From an uncultured Granulosicoccaceae bacterium (GTDB taxonomy: Bacteria; Pseudomonadota; Gammaproteobacteria; Granulosicoccales; Granulosicoccaceae), in NCBI GenBank assembly GCA_938003855.1, contig CALKXD010000019.1, positions 1 through 64,000 of the forward strand: a DNA stretch of 64,000 nucleotides. Direction: 5' to 3'. The notes beneath the pieces were generated by a model. That model had not been told where the DNA came from. It did not search any database and saw nothing but the letters and a program-made list of their open reading frames with translations. The stretch's first letter is position 1. Every line of letters begins with the position of its first letter. The position numbers and the translations under genes were made by a program. Positions 1 through 8,695 of the stretch are shown here, piece after piece.

Positions 1-2
1 CT

Positions 3-245
3 GAGGAATGGGGTCTGGGAAAAATGACCGAAGCACTGACAGCAGTCGTGTCAGCCGGACATGATGTCTTCGAGCTCAACAGGCTAGAGGCGTGGACTCT
101 ACCGGGAAATACGGCATCGGACCGTGTTCTTGAAAAGTCAGGTTTTAGGTACGAAGGTACGTTGCGGCATAAGGAATATTTCAAACAGAAATTTCAGGAT
201 TTAAAATTATTTGCAAGATTATCTTGTGATCCGTGGGTGACCTAG
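3..245 (+). CDS. GNAT-family N-acetyltransferase, C-terminal part (5' end outside window)
   Basis: The reading frame is open from the first bases of the window, so the start lies upstream. The visible 80 or so residues match the C-terminal half of RimJ/RimL-type acetyltransferases: a G-x-G-K-M-T-E-A-L acetyl-CoA binding segment, then N-T-A-S-D-R-V-L-E-K-S-G-F and Y-E-G-T-L-R, ending in the usual short beta strand. Such enzymes move an acetyl group from acetyl-CoA to a protein N-terminus or small amine; the substrate cannot be told from sequence. An ATG at 24 exists but would remove part of the acetyl-CoA loop, so I treat it as internal. No operon partner is visible. Confidence 0.8.
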   Translation, partial: EEWGLGKMTEALTAVVSAGHDVFELNRLEAWTLPGNTASDRVLEKSGFRYEGTLRHKEYFKQKFQDLKLFARLSCDPWVT

Positions 246-1065
246 ATACCTGTTCTGCATTCAGGGGGGCAGTGCCGGAAACCTTTGGAGGGACTTGATT
301 TGTTGGTGAGTCAGTTTTGCTGATATAAATCCCTTATGTTTTCTGCGGGCGCTGTGCGGTCATGGCGATTAACAAATTGACCATCTGGTTTGCCCCGTTG
401 GTGGAATAATCTATCTTGTCGGTTGTGAACTGTCTAGGTGTCCCTGCCACAGATCCGGATGTGCTGAGCCGGACACGTTTGATTTCCTGTGTTGGCGACG
501 CCCAATAACTGGTAGGACAAGCCAGCGATGACTGCGTATTCGGTTTTATTTTCAGACAAGTGTTAATGGAAGAGTGCAGAATTCACCCAAACTGGCGTCT
601 ACGGCGAGGAAATAAAATCCGTGCGCCATCGCCAGATGCAGTGGTGAGGCGGCAGCCAACGATCCGGTCAGGGTGTAAGCTGACGGTGTAGGCGCCAATC
701 GCTACAGAACAGATACCGAAACCGGCCCCTGTGGTTGTCCGGTGTCGGGTAATGATGAATGATCGCGAGTGATGCGGGCAACAATCGCTATGGCGAGGGG
801 ATGCTGTTTCAGCGGATCCCGAGTCGATCGAGAGGGGCTTTCCCGGCGCATGGCCTGTCGTAAATTGCTAAGCCATTGTAAATTAATATTACGAGGCTTA
901 ATATAGTTGCGGGGGGAAACGATTCTGCATATTCCAATTATGATCTGTAAATTTGTACGACCACGAAATTCGACAGTCTTTCAAGCGAGCCCGTGTACTC
1001 ACCTGGGAATGTAGCTGTACAGCGATTTGTGCTGACTGCAGCTCTAATTGACGGAGAAAACTAAA
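246..1065. other. Long intergenic region upstream of phoX-like gene
   Basis: About 820 bases without a convincing gene. The segment around 840-950 is AT-rich compared with its surroundings and is the likely promoter region of the downstream Tat-exported protein. I looked for a tandem Pho box (CTGTCAT-type half sites) and did not find a convincing pair. A leftward frame around 560-690 encodes about 40 readable residues but has no supporting homology that I recognise. Confidence 0.4.
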
Positions 1066-2994
1066 GTGAAATCAGATAGCAAAACAGACCTGACGCAAGA
1101 TGAGCTCGATCGCTTGTCGTTTGATGACTACGATGAAGTTATAAATCCCAAACCGGCGGATACCGAATTCGATGCCGTTGTTGAAATGGCTATGTCACGG
1201 CGTGGCTTTATGCAGGGGGTACTTGCGTTTGGTGGTGCTGCCACACTTGGCGTAACAGGAACGGCGCTTACCTCATTTTCAGTGGAAGCCGCCGACAGCC
1301 GCTTTGGCTTTACTGCGGTGGCAAGCAGCACGGCAGATTCCATTGTCGTCCCAGAGGGATACAACTGGCATGTGGCAAGCCGTTGGGGGGATCCGCTGTT
1401 TTCCGATATCCCCGAATTTGATCACGCAACACGCGGGACGGCGGCAAGTCAGGCCGGTGCGTTTGGCGACAACAACGACGGCATGTCGATGTTCTCTGAT
1501 AAAGACGGGCGCCAGATCCTTGTGGTAAACAACGAATACACCAATCGATCTGTCATGTGGGGCAATAATCCCGATGGAAAATTCGCCAGTGATGACGATA
1601 TCAACAAAGGCAAAAATGCACACGGGCTGACCGCCGTTGAACTTAAATTAATCGATGAAAAATGGCAGATCGTCAAAGACTCCCCTTATAACCGTCGCTT
1701 CACACCCGATGAGCCCATGGACATCACCGGCCCGGCCCGGGGCCATGACTTAATGAAAACCAATGCCGATCCGGAGGGTGTGACAGCACTCGGCACCTTC
1801 AACAACTGCGGCAACGGACGTACACCCTGGGGCACTTATCTGGCCTGTGAAGAGAATTTCAACGGCTATTTCGGCACCACCGACGCAGACGCCTATGAGC
1901 AGGATGCAGCCAAGAAACGCTATGGAGTCAGCGGTAAGGACCGTGGCTATGGCTGGTGGAAAGTCGATGATCGATTTGACGTCGTTAAGGATCCCAATGA
2001 GGCGAACCGGCACGGTTATATTACCGAGGTTGATCCCTACGACCCGAAATCCAAACCGAAAAAGCGCACGGCACTGGGGCGATTCAAGCACGAAAATGCG
2101 GAAGTTGTTGTCAATTCAGACGGCCGCATTGCCATCTATATGGGGGACGATGAGCGCGGTGAATTCCTCTATAGATATGTATCAGACGGTTTTTACGCGG
2201 AAGGTGGCGATACCGATGACTTAATGGAAAACGGCACGATCTACGTGGCAAAGTTCAGCTCCGATGGCACTGGCAAGTGGTTGCCGCTGACACCTGAGAC
2301 TACCGGTATGGACAAGCAGACAATTTGCATAAACACCCGCATGGCGGGTTCAATTGTTGGCGCGACTACGATGGATCGACCGGAATGGGTGACCGCTAAT
2401 CCGCTAAAGGCAGAACTCTATTGTGCCCTGACGAACAATAAAAACCGTGGTGTTAAAACCAATGCAGGTGGTGACGAGACGCCGGTTGGCGGACCGAACC
2501 CGCGCGAAGCCAATAAATACGGTCAGATCGTCAGATGGTGGCCCTCCAATTCTGATCACACCGCAGACACCTTTAGGTGGGATCTTTATGTCATGGCCGG
2601 GAATCCAACGGTACATGAAGGCGCCAATGGTGGGTCGAGCAATGTGACGGAAGGCAATATGTTTAACTCACCTGACGGCCTTTCGTTCGATAACAAAGGG
2701 TTGCTGTGGATTCAAACAGATGGCAACTACTCTAACGAGAAAGACTTTGCTGGTCAGGGCAATAACCAGATGTTGATTGGCGATCCAGCTACCGGCGAGA
2801 TCCGTCGATTTCTGGTGGGGCCCAGGCAGGCAGAAATAACCGGTATTGCGTGGTCTGCGGATCGTCGAACGGTATTTGTCGGAGTACAGCACCCGGGCGA
2901 ACGCGGTGATTCCAACTGGCCCGACGGTGGGGATAAAACACCCCGATCTGCGATCGTCGCCGTCAGACGGGACGACGGTGGCCCGATTGGCTAG
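1066..2994 (+). CDS. PhoX/DUF839-family protein, Tat-exported, probable alkaline phosphatase-like
   Basis: A 642-residue protein of the PhoX (DUF839) family, periplasmic calcium/iron-dependent phosphatase-like beta-propellers. The N-terminus has a long hydrophilic lead, then a twin-arginine motif S-R-R-G-F-M followed by a hydrophobic stretch and a probable cleavage site near V-E-A-A. Later segments such as N-N-E-Y-T-N, H-G-L-T-A-V-E, T-P-W-G-T-Y-L-A-C-E-E-N and P-D-G-L-S-F-D are typical of the family. I chose GTG at 1066 because a GGAG sits at 1053-1056, nine bases upstream; a TTG at 1048 would overlap that site. It appears monocistronic. Substrate range (phosphate esters) is inferred from the family only. 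Confidence 0.88.
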   Translation: MKSDSKTDLTQDELDRLSFDDYDEVINPKPADTEFDAVVEMAMSRRGFMQGVLAFGGAATLGVTGTALTSFSVEAADSRFGFTAVASSTADSIVVPEGYNWHVASRWGDPLFSDIPEFDHATRGTAASQAGAFGDNNDGMSMFSDKDGRQILVVNNEYTNRSVMWGNNPDGKFASDDDINKGKNAHGLTAVELKLIDEKWQIVKDSPYNRRFTPDEPMDITGPARGHDLMKTNADPEGVTALGTFNNCGNGRTPWGTYLACEENFNGYFGTTDADAYEQDAAKKRYGVSGKDRGYGWWKVDDRFDVVKDPNEANRHGYITEVDPYDPKSKPKKRTALGRFKHENAEVVVNSDGRIAIYMGDDERGEFLYRYVSDGFYAEGGDTDDLMENGTIYVAKFSSDGTGKWLPLTPETTGMDKQTICINTRMAGSIVGATTMDRPEWVTANPLKAELYCALTNNKNRGVKTNAGGDETPVGGPNPREANKYGQIVRWWPSNSDHTADTFRWDLYVMAGNPTVHEGANGGSSNVTEGNMFNSPDGLSFDNKGLLWIQTDGNYSNEKDFAGQGNNQMLIGDPATGEIRRFLVGPRQAEITGIAWSADRRTVFVGVQHPGERGDSNWPDGGDKTPRSAIVAVRRDDGGPIG

Positions 2995-3583
2995 CAGATA
3001 AACCACAACACCAACACCAATACCAACACCGGCATGCGGCGCGAGCACCGTGAAAGGTGCTCGCGAACGCAAGGGGTTCCTGTTGAATGACTAAAACGGT
3101 GCGGACAGGATTGCGACCGGTTTTAATCTATCGAAAAGCACGGGCAGTGCTTTGCCGTCTGACTGCACGTTGATCGGGTGAAGGCAGTAGAAGCCCGATT
3201 GTCGGGTTTAGAGATTGTGCACCCGGTTGTTATAAAGTGCGTTGCTGCAAGGGCGCGGCACGCAGGCCTGGCGAAGTAAGGTACTGCCGGTGATGTGGCT
3301 GTGCGTCGCTCGTGACCCGGCGTTACGGGTCCGGTTGTTTGAGAGTTGACTGACAAAAGCGCAATAGAATAGGCAGAAAGATTGGAAGCACCGCCCGTGT
3401 GATGCATCGGATTCAGACACATTAAATACGGCATCGACCTGATAGGATATTGCTCCGTGCGGTTAAGGTCATAGGCTGGCGCTGACGGCATTGTCCCGGT
3501 CTCACCTATTTGCTACTTGTTACCGCGATTCTTAACTTACTGTATAGCACAGCGTTTATTGCTCCCCTGCCTGAACCCGTGTG
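2995..3583. other. Intergenic region between convergent genes
   Basis: About 590 bases separating the phoX-like gene from the leftward rhomboid gene. It begins with short ACCAAC-like tandem repeats (about 3001-3030) and a perfect hairpin (3041-3064). Leftward open frames of 70-122 codons occur here, but their composition is unlike a protein and they resemble nothing I know, so I do not call them. Confidence 0.5.
3041..3064. terminator. Perfect 9-bp hairpin downstream of phoX-like gene
   Basis: GCGAGCACC pairs with GGTGCTCGC around a six-base loop, 47 bases past the stop codon. There is no following T-run, so this may stabilise the mRNA end or act in a factor-dependent way rather than as a classical intrinsic terminator. 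Confidence 0.45.
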
Positions 3584-4369
3584 TTATTCAGACGTCTTTT
3601 TCCATGGCTGTTGAGTATAAGAATAAGTGCGATTGAAGTACTCCGCTCCATTGTTGTGCTGGCCAACTGGCGGTGAATCCAGACAGTTGCTGCTCAGTCG
3701 CCACTGATCACCTATGATCGGGTCGTCTTCCTCCTCAACGAAATTTTCATCGGTACCGGATTCCCAGGCATAAGTTTTTCGTTGCGGCTTGGGGTCGCTG
3801 TGCCGGAAGGCTATCGCGCAGGCCGCACCACTTAGTGCGCCAAAAAAATGATACTCGAATGACACGCCGGGGTCGTATGGGAAAATCGTCCATAGCATCG
3901 TGCCATACATGAAAAACGCGACCATCAGCAGGGCTATCGAACGCTTGTCGCGCCGCAGGATTCCAATGGTAAACAGGTAAAAAAACACGCCGTGGGTCAG
4001 GCCACTGGCGCCGATATGATAGCTGGATCGAGCAAACCACCACACCCCCAGGCCGGATACAACCCAAACTACTGCCAACACCCACCAGCGTGACTTCGGG
4101 TAACCGTAAATTAACATGCTGCCCAACAGCAGTATGGGAATGGTATTGCTGATGACATGTTCCCAGGAGCCGTGAATCAACGGGCCCGTAACTATGCCAA
4201 AGAGTCCGCCCGGTGTTTGCGGTTGTACGCCTAGCTGGTGCAGGCTCACGCCTAGTATTGACTCACCAAGCTTGAGTGTCCAGATCACCAGAGCGAAACA
4301 GACAGCGAGCAGAATACTGTCTTTCAGCGCGAATTTATTATCCATCAGAGGGATGTTGGGGTTTATCAA
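3584..4369 (-). CDS. Rhomboid-family intramembrane serine protease
   Basis: A 261-residue polytopic membrane protein. Rhomboids cut single-pass membrane proteins inside the bilayer with a Ser-His dyad. The nucleophile motif G-A-S-G is present (Ser122), and the partner His is probably His174 in E-Y-H-F-F-G-A. The H-x(4)-H-x(3)-N signature of the second helix is at His66, His71 and Asn75. About six hydrophobic segments span residues 15-190, followed by an acidic, polar tail of roughly 70 residues that is probably cytoplasmic. A second ATG eight codons downstream is an alternative start. Substrate unknown. It is transcribed leftward, 70 bases beyond the stop of the MerR gene, and might be cotranscribed with it. 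Confidence 0.9.
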   Translation of the reverse strand: MINPNIPLMDNKFALKDSILLAVCFALVIWTLKLGESILGVSLHQLGVQPQTPGGLFGIVTGPLIHGSWEHVISNTIPILLLGSMLIYGYPKSRWWVLAVVWVVSGLGVWWFARSSYHIGASGLTHGVFFYLFTIGILRRDKRSIALLMVAFFMYGTMLWTIFPYDPGVSFEYHFFGALSGAACAIAFRHSDPKPQRKTYAWESGTDENFVEEEDDPIIGDQWRLSSNCLDSPPVGQHNNGAEYFNRTYSYTQQPWKKTSE

Positions 4370-4439
4370 AAACTTTTAAAGTGTTGCTGATCTGGCAATG
4401 AACCGTGAGTTGATCCGGTGTGCGTTGTTGCGAGCTGCT

Positions 4440-4820
4440 TCAATTGCCGCATTTTCTGACCTGTTTACCTGGCATGCATCTGAATTCGCAACTCTTTCTC
4501 GCTGTCTGCAAGAGCTCAATTCGCTTTTTAACCAGTGCTTCCATTTGGCGGCATTTTGCTATTTGTATGTCGAGGCTGGTGATCAGATTACCACACGATT
4601 TTGACTCATCGCCAAGCAGTTTTTTGATTTCTTCCAGCTCCAGACCAAACTCTTTAAACTGGATGATAAGCAGGATTTCATCGATGTCTTTCTGATTGTA
4701 GTTACGGTACCCGTTTGCAGCTCTGGAAATAGCGTTGGCATTAATTAATCCGTGTCGCTCGTAGAACCGGATCGCGGAGCTGCTGATGCCGACAATTTTG
4801 GCTACCTCACCGATTTTCAT
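4440..4820 (-). CDS. MerR-family metal-responsive transcriptional regulator
   Basis: A 126-residue regulator starting M-K-I-G-E-V-A-K, the standard MerR opening. The winged-helix DNA-binding part (residues 1-70) has R-F-Y-E-R-H-G-L and Y-R-N-Y. A dimerisation helix follows, then a Cys-rich end. Cysteines fall at 76, 90, 111, 115 and 124; Cys76 and Cys111 have the same 35-residue spacing as the mercury ligands 82 and 117 of classical MerR, but the third ligand is shifted, so the metal is uncertain. An upstream ATG at 4874 would add 18 residues and run through the operator; 4820 is preferred from the family alignment. Divergent from a small membrane protein gene with a MerR-type promoter between them. 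Confidence 0.88.
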   Translation of the reverse strand: MKIGEVAKIVGISSSAIRFYERHGLINANAISRAANGYRNYNQKDIDEILLIIQFKEFGLELEEIKKLLGDESKSCGNLITSLDIQIAKCRQMEALVKKRIELLQTARKSCEFRCMPGKQVRKCGN

Positions 4821-4827
4821 TGTCTTC

Positions 4828-4859
4828 TTGACCTTGAACATGACTTGAAGGTTTAGCAT
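4828..4859 (+). promoter_or_regulatory. MerR-type promoter/operator with stretched spacer
   Basis: A -35 element TTGACC (4828-4833) and a -10-like TAGCAT (4854-4859) are 20 bases apart, the overlong spacing that MerR-family activators correct by twisting DNA. Between them a dyad ACCTT (4831-4835) / AAGGT (4848-4852) matches the typical operator core of CueR/ZntR/MerR-like regulators. It faces the small membrane protein gene starting at 4887. Confidence 0.8.
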
Positions 4860-4886
4860 ACAGATTACCTTCACCGTTGAGCAATC

Positions 4887-5105
4887 ATGAAAATAAACAA
4901 ACCTGGTAAATTAATCCTGACCGGTATCGTCGGCTGTGGCATTTGCTGCCTTCCACTACTATTGCCTGTTGGTGTCGGTTTGGCAGGGCTGTCAATTCTG
5001 GGTTTTTCCTTCAACAGCCTATGGTGTGGATTAATTGCGCTGTTTCTTTCGATTGCCCTGGTCGGGTTCTGGCTCGTTACCAAAAGAAAGACGACGGATA
5101 ATTAG
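4887..5105 (+). CDS. Small Cys-rich membrane protein, MerT/MerF-like
   Basis: A 72-residue protein with two hydrophobic helices (about 9-37 and 44-64) and a Lys/Arg-rich end, so an inner-membrane hairpin. The first helix carries G-C-G-I-C-C-L-P (Cys17, Cys20, Cys21), like the vicinal Cys pair of mercuric-ion uptake proteins MerT and MerF. Cys47 lies in the second helix. The divergent MerR gene and stretched promoter support a metal-linked role, uptake or export. No MerP or MerA gene is nearby, so mercury resistance is not established. The TAG stop codon coincides with the edge of the palindromic repeat that follows. Confidence 0.72.
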   Translation: MKINKPGKLILTGIVGCGICCLPLLLPVGVGLAGLSILGFSFNSLWCGLIALFLSIALVGFWLVTKRKTTDN

Positions 5106-5247
5106 AGCCCAGCCGGAAACAAGCGCTACTGCGCACCACTCAGGCACGCAATCTTTTGCCGACCACAGGCAGTTACTTAAGAACAACTAAGCGCCTACAT
5201 GGGGTAGGCAAAATCTCACGCACCTTCATGATCCTCGCGACACCCTG
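5101..5247. repeat. Palindromic dispersed repeat, copy A (degenerate MITE-like)
   Basis: Bases 5116-5247 align without gaps to the reverse complement of 52530-52661 with about seven mismatches over 132 bases. An inner dyad pairs 5154-5172 with 5195-5213 imperfectly. The left edge (5101-5121) matches about 16 of 21 positions of the terminal repeat seen in copy B; the right terminal repeat is not recognisable, so this copy is partly decayed. It lies at the 3' ends of convergent genes. Confidence 0.85.
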
Positions 5248-5582
5248 AATTAGCGACAATGAAACCCTGTAGCCCTTTGCGTATACAATGCCGCGCCGGA
5301 CAGAAGGTTTGAGTGAATTGGCCTGATTGAAAGCGCAGGATATTGTGGCGCTGTGAGAATGGTCAACGCTGCTGGCTGCAAGTACCCGTGATAACCTTGT
5401 CGGCCGGGCGCCGGTGACCATCGGAGTGCCGGGGATAACATCACCCGAAGTAGACTGCCGTGCATCTCTGTTGCAACTTGAGCGGTTTTTGTAGCCAATG
5501 CCAATGCCGTTGCTATGTAGTGGTGTCGTGAGTCAGGCCAAGGCTCTGACGGCACTGGACAATCGTGCCTTGCGCGTATTGT
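5248..5582. other. Intergenic remainder between repeat copy A and the glycosyltransferase gene
   Basis: About 335 bases with no gene I can support. Leftward frames of 80-100 codons cross it but also run through the repeat element and look non-coding. It probably holds the 3' untranslated end of the leftward glycosyltransferase transcript. Confidence 0.4.
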
Positions 5583-7925
5583 TCATGCCGCTACGGCCTC
5601 GGCGAGGACGCTGTCGAGTAGTTGCAAATCGGTTTGCCAGCTTATGTTACCGCCGATATTCTGCGCAGGGGCCGGGTGAGAACCGGCCGCTTTGGTATCT
5701 GCGACCGCTTCACCGATCAGCACGCTATAGCGGTGGCCGCAGTTGATTGCGAGTTGCTTAAACAGTGGCGTCATATATTTTTCGGGGATTAATTCAATAA
5801 CATCGCAGCCATTCGGCATAAATACCATATTTGCCAGCCCGGCCCCATGCGGTGCGACAATACTTGTAGCGCTGGCAATGGTCGCTATTTGCTGTTCAAA
5901 GCCTAGGTCCTCCATGCGTACCACACGGTACCCGTGACGTTGCACCAGTTGCTCGACTGCTTGCTCGTTAACCATTGACCGTTGTGGTGAGTTAAGGCGG
6001 CTGATATAGAGTTTGCCTGACTCAGCGATGTCTGTGTTCGACTGTGCTTGCTTTATGCGCTGGCCGATCTGAGTACAGTAATCGAAAAACAATGGCTGCA
6101 AGCTGTACACATCGGGCAACAGGGCGTTGCTGATTTCATACTCGCCATGCAGGTCAACAATGATCGAGTCGGGGTCGATACCCATCTGTCGGGCGAGGGC
6201 GATTTCAACAGCGTCCAGATCGTAGCAGGATACTATCGGGCACTTCAGTCCCAGGATGTGGTAGCCATACAGTGCCGGGAGTTTATCGACTATTGAATGA
6301 TAGTGATTGTTTTTACCGAAACGTGGCAGCAACCAGGCTTGCGGGATTTTCTTCAACGGCGGTTTCAGACTCACTCTGCAAGTACTGCGAATATAGTGGT
6401 ACAGATCGCTGATTCCCTCGGCAAAGTAATAGACGCTCTGTTCCCGAAAAACAATGCCGGTTGGTGTACTGCATATACGCAGATCGGGGAGGCTGAGCAC
6501 GGGCAGCGATTCGAGGTCGTCAAGGCAGATGCTGCTGATCCATTTTCTGGAAGCTGCCTTGCTGTGGTCATTTGATGACACGGGTATTGCGTGTCGTTGT
6601 GTTGTTTGCGCCAACCTGATTTCTATTTGCACGGCTTCGGGTGGCGTATCATTCGCTGGAGTATTCTTCAGGCTGTGGTTGAACTGCGCTATTGATTGCA
6701 TCGTTCGGGTGGAGAAACCGTTGTGTGGTCTTGGCAGTGCCGGATAAACAGTGAATCCACTCTGAAGGCTTCTCTTTAACAGTTCGCGGCTACGTTGCAA
6801 TGCCGTACTTATTCTGTTGTAGCGAACCAGAGAACTGCCGTTTTTTTCATACAGTGGGGCGGCACTTTGATTGACGGCTATCGCATGGTCGATGTTATAT
6901 CCGGATAGAAAATACAGGCCTCGCAGATACTGGGCATCGAAGCTGCCACGCAATTGTAATGGCAAGCCGCATAGCAAATGCTGCAGCAGGTCACCACCGA
7001 GGCGCTGGAACTGGCCTGCGAAATTTCTTTCCAGCACGCTGAGCAAAAGAAGAAATTCTTCGATGCAGGAAGCCTGTGTCGCCAACTCGCAGATAGTCTG
7101 GTAACGTCGGCCGGGGTTCTCCTGCGCCAGTAACCTGCCGGTAAGGGCGTCTGCAGAAAAAACGGTGCAGTTACTATCAGCGCGGCTGGCGGGTCTGGCC
7201 TGAGCGCTGACAAGCGGGGTCTTTAAACGCGCAGTGATAATCGGGTCGGTATTCAAGCGCTCAAATAGATTGCACCAAGTCTGTTTGTTAAACCGGTGTG
7301 GCTGCTGTGATGGTGCAAATTGCTCGACGGACGCCTGACCTTTGGTGCTGCCCAGCCAGCGTATTGTCAATGCTGCATCTGAAGAGCGCTCGGCGGTTTG
7401 TGATGTGGCTGTGATACCGATAATGACATAGTTGCATGGCTGATTGTTTCTGTCCCGTTGCTTTGCTATAGCCCGATCGAGTAAGGCCAGTTGATCATTA
7501 TTGGTGTCGTCTGGCACTTTGCAGACAAACAGGGTGAACTCGCCACCACAAACCTTTTTCCAGAAACGATCACAGCGCGCATCGTATTTCTTTTTGTCTG
7601 CGCGGTAGTGTATTTTGCGGGTGGCATCATTGTCATCGAAGCGGTAGCCGTGCTCGACGACGCTTGAGCGCATCCCGCTGTGGAACAGGAAGCCTGTCAG
7701 TGTATCGCGTACCAGACCACCACCTGCCGGTTGCAGGTTGTGAAATTGAAAACCGTCCTGTTGAGGTCCCGCGTTAATGAAGCGGATGACATTTTCTGCC
7801 GAGGCCTCACTGAATGCCAGTAGCGATGGCCATTCGATGCCATGGTGTCGCTGGAAAAATCCGAGCTCACCATCAAAGCCGAGGGACACAGTCACTTCAA
7901 GCAGTTTAAGCAGGTTTTTCGACAT
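5583..7925 (-). CDS. Glycosyltransferase family 61 (DUF563) protein with DUF1796-like N-terminal domain
   Basis: A 780-residue protein. Roughly residues 480-760 are a GT61/DUF563 domain, recognised from L-L-P-R-F-G-K-N-N-H-Y-H, Y-I-S-R-L-N-S-P-Q-R, the G-F-E-Q-Q-I-A-T-I-A-S-A segment and A-P-H-G-A-G-L-A-N. Such enzymes add sugars to surface glycans. The first about 200 residues resemble the DUF1796 papain-like peptidase fold (S-L-G-F-D-G-E-L-G-F-F-Q-R), but the position where I expect the catalytic Cys holds Gly, so this part is probably not a protease. The middle about 280 residues are unassigned. No signal peptide is evident, suggesting a cytosolic enzyme. It appears to be a single-gene unit. 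Confidence 0.75.
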   Translation of the reverse strand: MSKNLLKLLEVTVSLGFDGELGFFQRHHGIEWPSLLAFSEASAENVIRFINAGPQQDGFQFHNLQPAGGGLVRDTLTGFLFHSGMRSSVVEHGYRFDDNDATRKIHYRADKKKYDARCDRFWKKVCGGEFTLFVCKVPDDTNNDQLALLDRAIAKQRDRNNQPCNYVIIGITATSQTAERSSDAALTIRWLGSTKGQASVEQFAPSQQPHRFNKQTWCNLFERLNTDPIITARLKTPLVSAQARPASRADSNCTVFSADALTGRLLAQENPGRRYQTICELATQASCIEEFLLLLSVLERNFAGQFQRLGGDLLQHLLCGLPLQLRGSFDAQYLRGLYFLSGYNIDHAIAVNQSAAPLYEKNGSSLVRYNRISTALQRSRELLKRSLQSGFTVYPALPRPHNGFSTRTMQSIAQFNHSLKNTPANDTPPEAVQIEIRLAQTTQRHAIPVSSNDHSKAASRKWISSICLDDLESLPVLSLPDLRICSTPTGIVFREQSVYYFAEGISDLYHYIRSTCRVSLKPPLKKIPQAWLLPRFGKNNHYHSIVDKLPALYGYHILGLKCPIVSCYDLDAVEIALARQMGIDPDSIIVDLHGEYEISNALLPDVYSLQPLFFDYCTQIGQRIKQAQSNTDIAESGKLYISRLNSPQRSMVNEQAVEQLVQRHGYRVVRMEDLGFEQQIATIASATSIVAPHGAGLANMVFMPNGCDVIELIPEKYMTPLFKQLAINCGHRYSVLIGEAVADTKAAGSHPAPAQNIGGNISWQTDLQLLDSVLAEAVAA

Positions 7926-8022
7926 TAATGGCCGTGTAGATCCGATTCCCCGGACGCGCCTAACGCAGAATCTGTGCCATATAATTCCGGGCGACAGACG
8001 GGCCGTGTGACAGGCTTGCGGC

Positions 8023-8637
8023 TTATATTTTAAGTCCGGGTTCGTGCAGGTCCCGGTAGTGCTCCGGCCACATGTCTTTCGGTAGTCCGCCGCGCTCTTT
8101 CAGCCAGGGATGCAGAGTAACCGCCTGTTGCAGGATAGTGAATGCAGCCTGGTGACGATTGTTGATTCTCAGAATGTGATAGAGACCGGACATAGCGCCG
8201 AAGTGATCGGGTTCCAGTTCCAGGGCAATTTCCAGATCGTCGCTGGCAGCGGAAAAATTCTCGCGCAAAAACCGCACGAAAGCGCGCTGGTTGTATCCTT
8301 CAGCGTAGTCAGGGGCGTTTTTCACGACCTGATCGAGGTGATTTTCAGCCGCTTCAAAGTCGTAGGCTTCACGGCGCTCGATACCGGCGTCGAGTGATTT
8401 GCGGGTTGCAGGCGTGGGTGCTTGATTAAACCAGAACTGCCAAATGGCGGCTTCGGCATCACGTCCGGAGCGTTCGTCGGGTGCGGTGGCTAGGTCATGG
8501 AACAACGTGATTTTCTGACGTTCGGCAAATGATAGTTTATCGACAGTGGCGGCGGGCGAATTATCGGCGGCCCGGGTGGGAGAGGATAGAACCAGCATAA
8601 AGGCTGCCGTTGTGAGCAGAGCGATTAGTCCGTTCAT
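8023..8637 (-). CDS. Exported tetratricopeptide-repeat protein
   Basis: A 204-residue protein beginning M-N-G-L-I-A-L-L with a signal peptide ending near S-P-T-R-A, so periplasmic. Residues about 85-170 form two to three TPR units (A-E-G-Y-N-Q-R-A-F-V-R-F, A-S-D-D-L-E-I-A-L-E-L-E-P). TPRs mediate protein contacts; no enzyme motif is visible. An upstream in-frame start at 8769 would add 44 residues that hide the signal peptide and overlap the neighbouring hydrolase gene, so I use the ATG at 8637, preceded by a GAGAA-type site. It lies 58 bases after the hydrolase gene on the same strand and may be cotranscribed with it. Confidence 0.8.
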   Translation of the reverse strand: MNGLIALLTTAAFMLVLSSPTRAADNSPAATVDKLSFAERQKITLFHDLATAPDERSGRDAEAAIWQFWFNQAPTPATRKSLDAGIERREAYDFEAAENHLDQVVKNAPDYAEGYNQRAFVRFLRENFSAASDDLEIALELEPDHFGAMSGLYHILRINNRHQAAFTILQQAVTLHPWLKERGGLPKDMWPEHYRDLHEPGLKI

Positions 8638-8695
8638 TGTATTCTCGCTGGATTTTTGCGTTGACGTGATTTGCAAAGGTGGCCTGCGGCGGCGG

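Noticed and set aside
560-950. Possible Pho box or gene remnant upstream of the phoX-like gene
   Set aside because: Only isolated CTGT half sites and a 40-codon readable stretch; neither reaches a supportable match.
3123-3491. Leftward 122-codon frame
   Set aside because: Composition (many Cys, Thr, Pro, no hydrophobic pattern) is not protein-like and an equally long overlapping frame exists.
4821-4874. 18-residue N-terminal extension of the MerR regulator
   Set aside because: It would run through the operator, and the MerR family starts at M-K-I-G-E-V.
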